Shown here: piece by piece, positions 5,258-6,433 of the stretch
Layout: every line of letters starts with the position of its first letter
How positions within the stretch are numbered: position 1 is the first letter of the stretch
Assembly: GCA_015485235.1 (NCBI GenBank)
Contig: WFTX01000138.1
Coordinates: 1 to 6,433 of the forward strand
Origin: Nitrospirota bacterium
GTDB lineage: Bacteria; Nitrospirota; Thermodesulfovibrionia; Thermodesulfovibrionales; JdFR-85
Length of the DNA: 6,433 nt
Direction: 5' to 3'
Position numbers and translations under genes: made by a program
The notes under the pieces: model-generated
Databases searched by the model: none
What the model saw: only the letters and a program-made list of their open reading frames with translations
Told to the model about the DNA's origin: nothing

Positions 5258-6433
5258 ACATGCTCAGACTTCTTAAGCACCGGAGTGACCTTGTACTCGC
5301 CGTATCAATGGTGGTGGTCCTGGGAGTCATGATTCTTCCGGTGCCGGCCTTTGCCCTTGACCTCCTACTTTCCATTTCCATCTCCATCTCGATTGTGATA
5401 CTCCTTACGGCGATCTATATTAAAAAGCCCCTCGACTTTTCTGTCTTCCCCTCCCTCCTCCTGATGGTCACACTCTACCGGCTCGCCCTGAACATCGCCA
5501 CTACAAGGATAATCCTCCTCAGAGGTCATGAAGGTGCTGATGCTGCGGGGAGGGTGATCATGTCCTTCGGCAATTTCGTGGTGGGTGGCAATTACGCCGT
5601 GGGTTTCATCGTATTCCTGATCCTCGTAATCATCAATTTTGTGGTCATCACCAAGGGGGCAGGGAGGATAGCAGAGGTAGCCGCCCGGTTCACCCTCGAC
5701 GGGATGCCGGGAAAGCAGATGTCCATTGATGCAGACCTCAATTCAGGGCTCATTGATGAGCAGGAAGCAAAACGGAGGCGGGAACTCATTTCCCAGGAAG
5801 CGGATTTCTATGGTGCCATGGACGGCTCAAGCAAATTTGTAAGGGGGGATGCGATTGCAGGGTTGATCATCACGGGAATAAATATCATCGGAGGGCTTCT
5901 GATCGGGATGCTCCAGAACCACATGCCCATAGGTGAAGCTGCCAGGACCTACACTATTCTCACCATAGGTGACGGCCTCGTCTCACAGATCCCGGCACTT
6001 CTGGTATCCACCTCAGCCGGCATAGTAGTCAGCCGGGCAGGAAGGGACACAGATCTGGGTGAGGAGGTAAAAAACCAGATCTTCGTAAATCCCAAGGCCC
6101 TCTCGACCGCTTCAGGCATACTCTTCATTCTCGCCCTTGTCCCCGGCCTCCCCCACATCCCCTTCCTCCTCATCTCCCTTACTGCTGGCTCCATCGCCTA
6201 TCTGATGGTTAGAAGACCTGCAGAGAAGAAGGAAGAGGCTCCGGCTCAGGAGACGTCCCAGGAACCGTCGATAGAATCCTTTCTTGAGCTGGACCCCCTT
6301 ACCCTTGAGATAGGCTACGGGCTGATAGCCCTCGTGGATGAGCCGGGGAGCAATATCCTGAAGAAGATAAAAGCAATGAGACGACAGATAGCCCAGGAGA
6401 TGGGGTTTGTGGTACCTCCAATCCATATAAAGG
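5254..6433 (+). CDS. flhA: Flagellar export pore protein FlhA (3' end beyond window)
   Basis: FlhA forms the nonameric proton-coupled ring of the flagellar type III exporter, and its cytoplasmic domain docks chaperone-substrate complexes. Only the first 393 codons of about 690 are present, open to the last base. The FHIPEP signature lies at R138-D161, including ARFTLDGMPGKQM. Residues tied to proton coupling in Salmonella align at a constant offset of nine: K194 (K203), D199 (D208) and D240 (D249). Eight or so hydrophobic segments lie between residues 12 and 319. A charged linker (321-342) follows, and the cytoplasmic domain begins at ~345. The ATG overlaps the flhB stop, and AGGGGG (5241-5246) is seven bases upstream. 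An in-frame ATG two codons later is less favoured. Residues 40-47 are an unusual Ser-Ile repeat in the second membrane segment. Confidence 0.96.
   Translation, partial: MNMLRLLKHRSDLVLAVSMVVVLGVMILPVPAFALDLLLSISISISIVILLTAIYIKKPLDFSVFPSLLLMVTLYRLALNIATTRIILLRGHEGADAAGRVIMSFGNFVVGGNYAVGFIVFLILVIINFVVITKGAGRIAEVAARFTLDGMPGKQMSIDADLNSGLIDEQEAKRRRELISQEADFYGAMDGSSKFVRGDAIAGLIITGINIIGGLLIGMLQNHMPIGEAARTYTILTIGDGLVSQIPALLVSTSAGIVVSRAGRDTDLGEEVKNQIFVNPKALSTASGILFILALVPGLPHIPFLLISLTAGSIAYLMVRRPAEKKEEAPAQETSQEPSIESFLELDPLTLEIGYGLIALVDEPGSNILKKIKAMRRQIAQEMGFVVPPIHIK
5371..5394 (+). repeat. Short in-frame hexanucleotide tandem repeat in flhA
   Basis: The sequence is TCCATT-TCCATC-TCCATC-TCGATT, four imperfect six-base units. 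They encode (Ser-Ile)x4, residues 40-47 of FlhA, within the second predicted membrane segment. Gain or loss of a unit would keep the reading frame. The tract is short and imperfect, so it may simply reflect codon choice in a hydrophobic helix. Confidence 0.6.

Noticed and set aside
1..6433. A hidden novel system, mobile element, CRISPR array or RNA gene
   Set aside because: From position 219 to the end the + strand is filled by nine recognisable flagellar genes with gaps of at most 20 bases. No direct-repeat arrays, transposase motifs or tRNA-like cloverleaf were seen.

Overview
This window carries a canonical bacterial flagellar operon: the end of the rotor (C-ring) block followed by the complete export-gate block. 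The order is fliL-fliM-fliN-fliO-fliP-fliQ-fliR-flhB-flhA, all on the + strand. flhA runs off the right edge after 393 codons. I see no mobile element, CRISPR array, RNA gene or unfamiliar cassette, and no undescribed system. The most interesting part is the 218-base leader.

Organism: the fliL-to-flhA order in one tight operon behind a sigma-54 promoter is common in diderm bacteria outside the enterics. Base composition is slightly GC-rich by eye. The free use of AGG/AGA (Arg) and ATA (Ile) codons argues against an E. coli-like gammaproteobacterium. Nitrospirota or a former deltaproteobacterial lineage would fit, but this is a low-confidence guess. Composition and codon use look even across the window, with no sign of recent transfer.

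Layout: positions 1-218 hold no recognisable gene. They contain a short palindrome (37-49), an inverted repeat GTCA-N6-TGAC (88-101) resembling a FleQ-type activator site, a near-consensus sigma-54 -24/-12 promoter (142-157), a GC-rich hairpin in the predicted 5' UTR (172-187), and a strong Shine-Dalgarno sequence (207-212) for fliL. From 219 to the end the genes are packed: five of the eight junctions are 4-base ATGA/GTGA overlaps, fliM/fliN abut exactly, and only fliQ-fliR (10 bases) and fliR-flhB (20 bases) have gaps.

How the genes work together: FliM and FliN form the switch/C-ring that receives CheY-P and sets rotation direction. FliL sits by the stator at the inner membrane. FliP, FliQ and FliR form the gate helix of the type III export apparatus, with FliO as assembly chaperone. 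FlhB sets substrate specificity through NPTH autocleavage. FlhA is the proton-coupled export ring. The promoter suggests the set is switched on by RpoN plus an NtrC-family flagellar activator.
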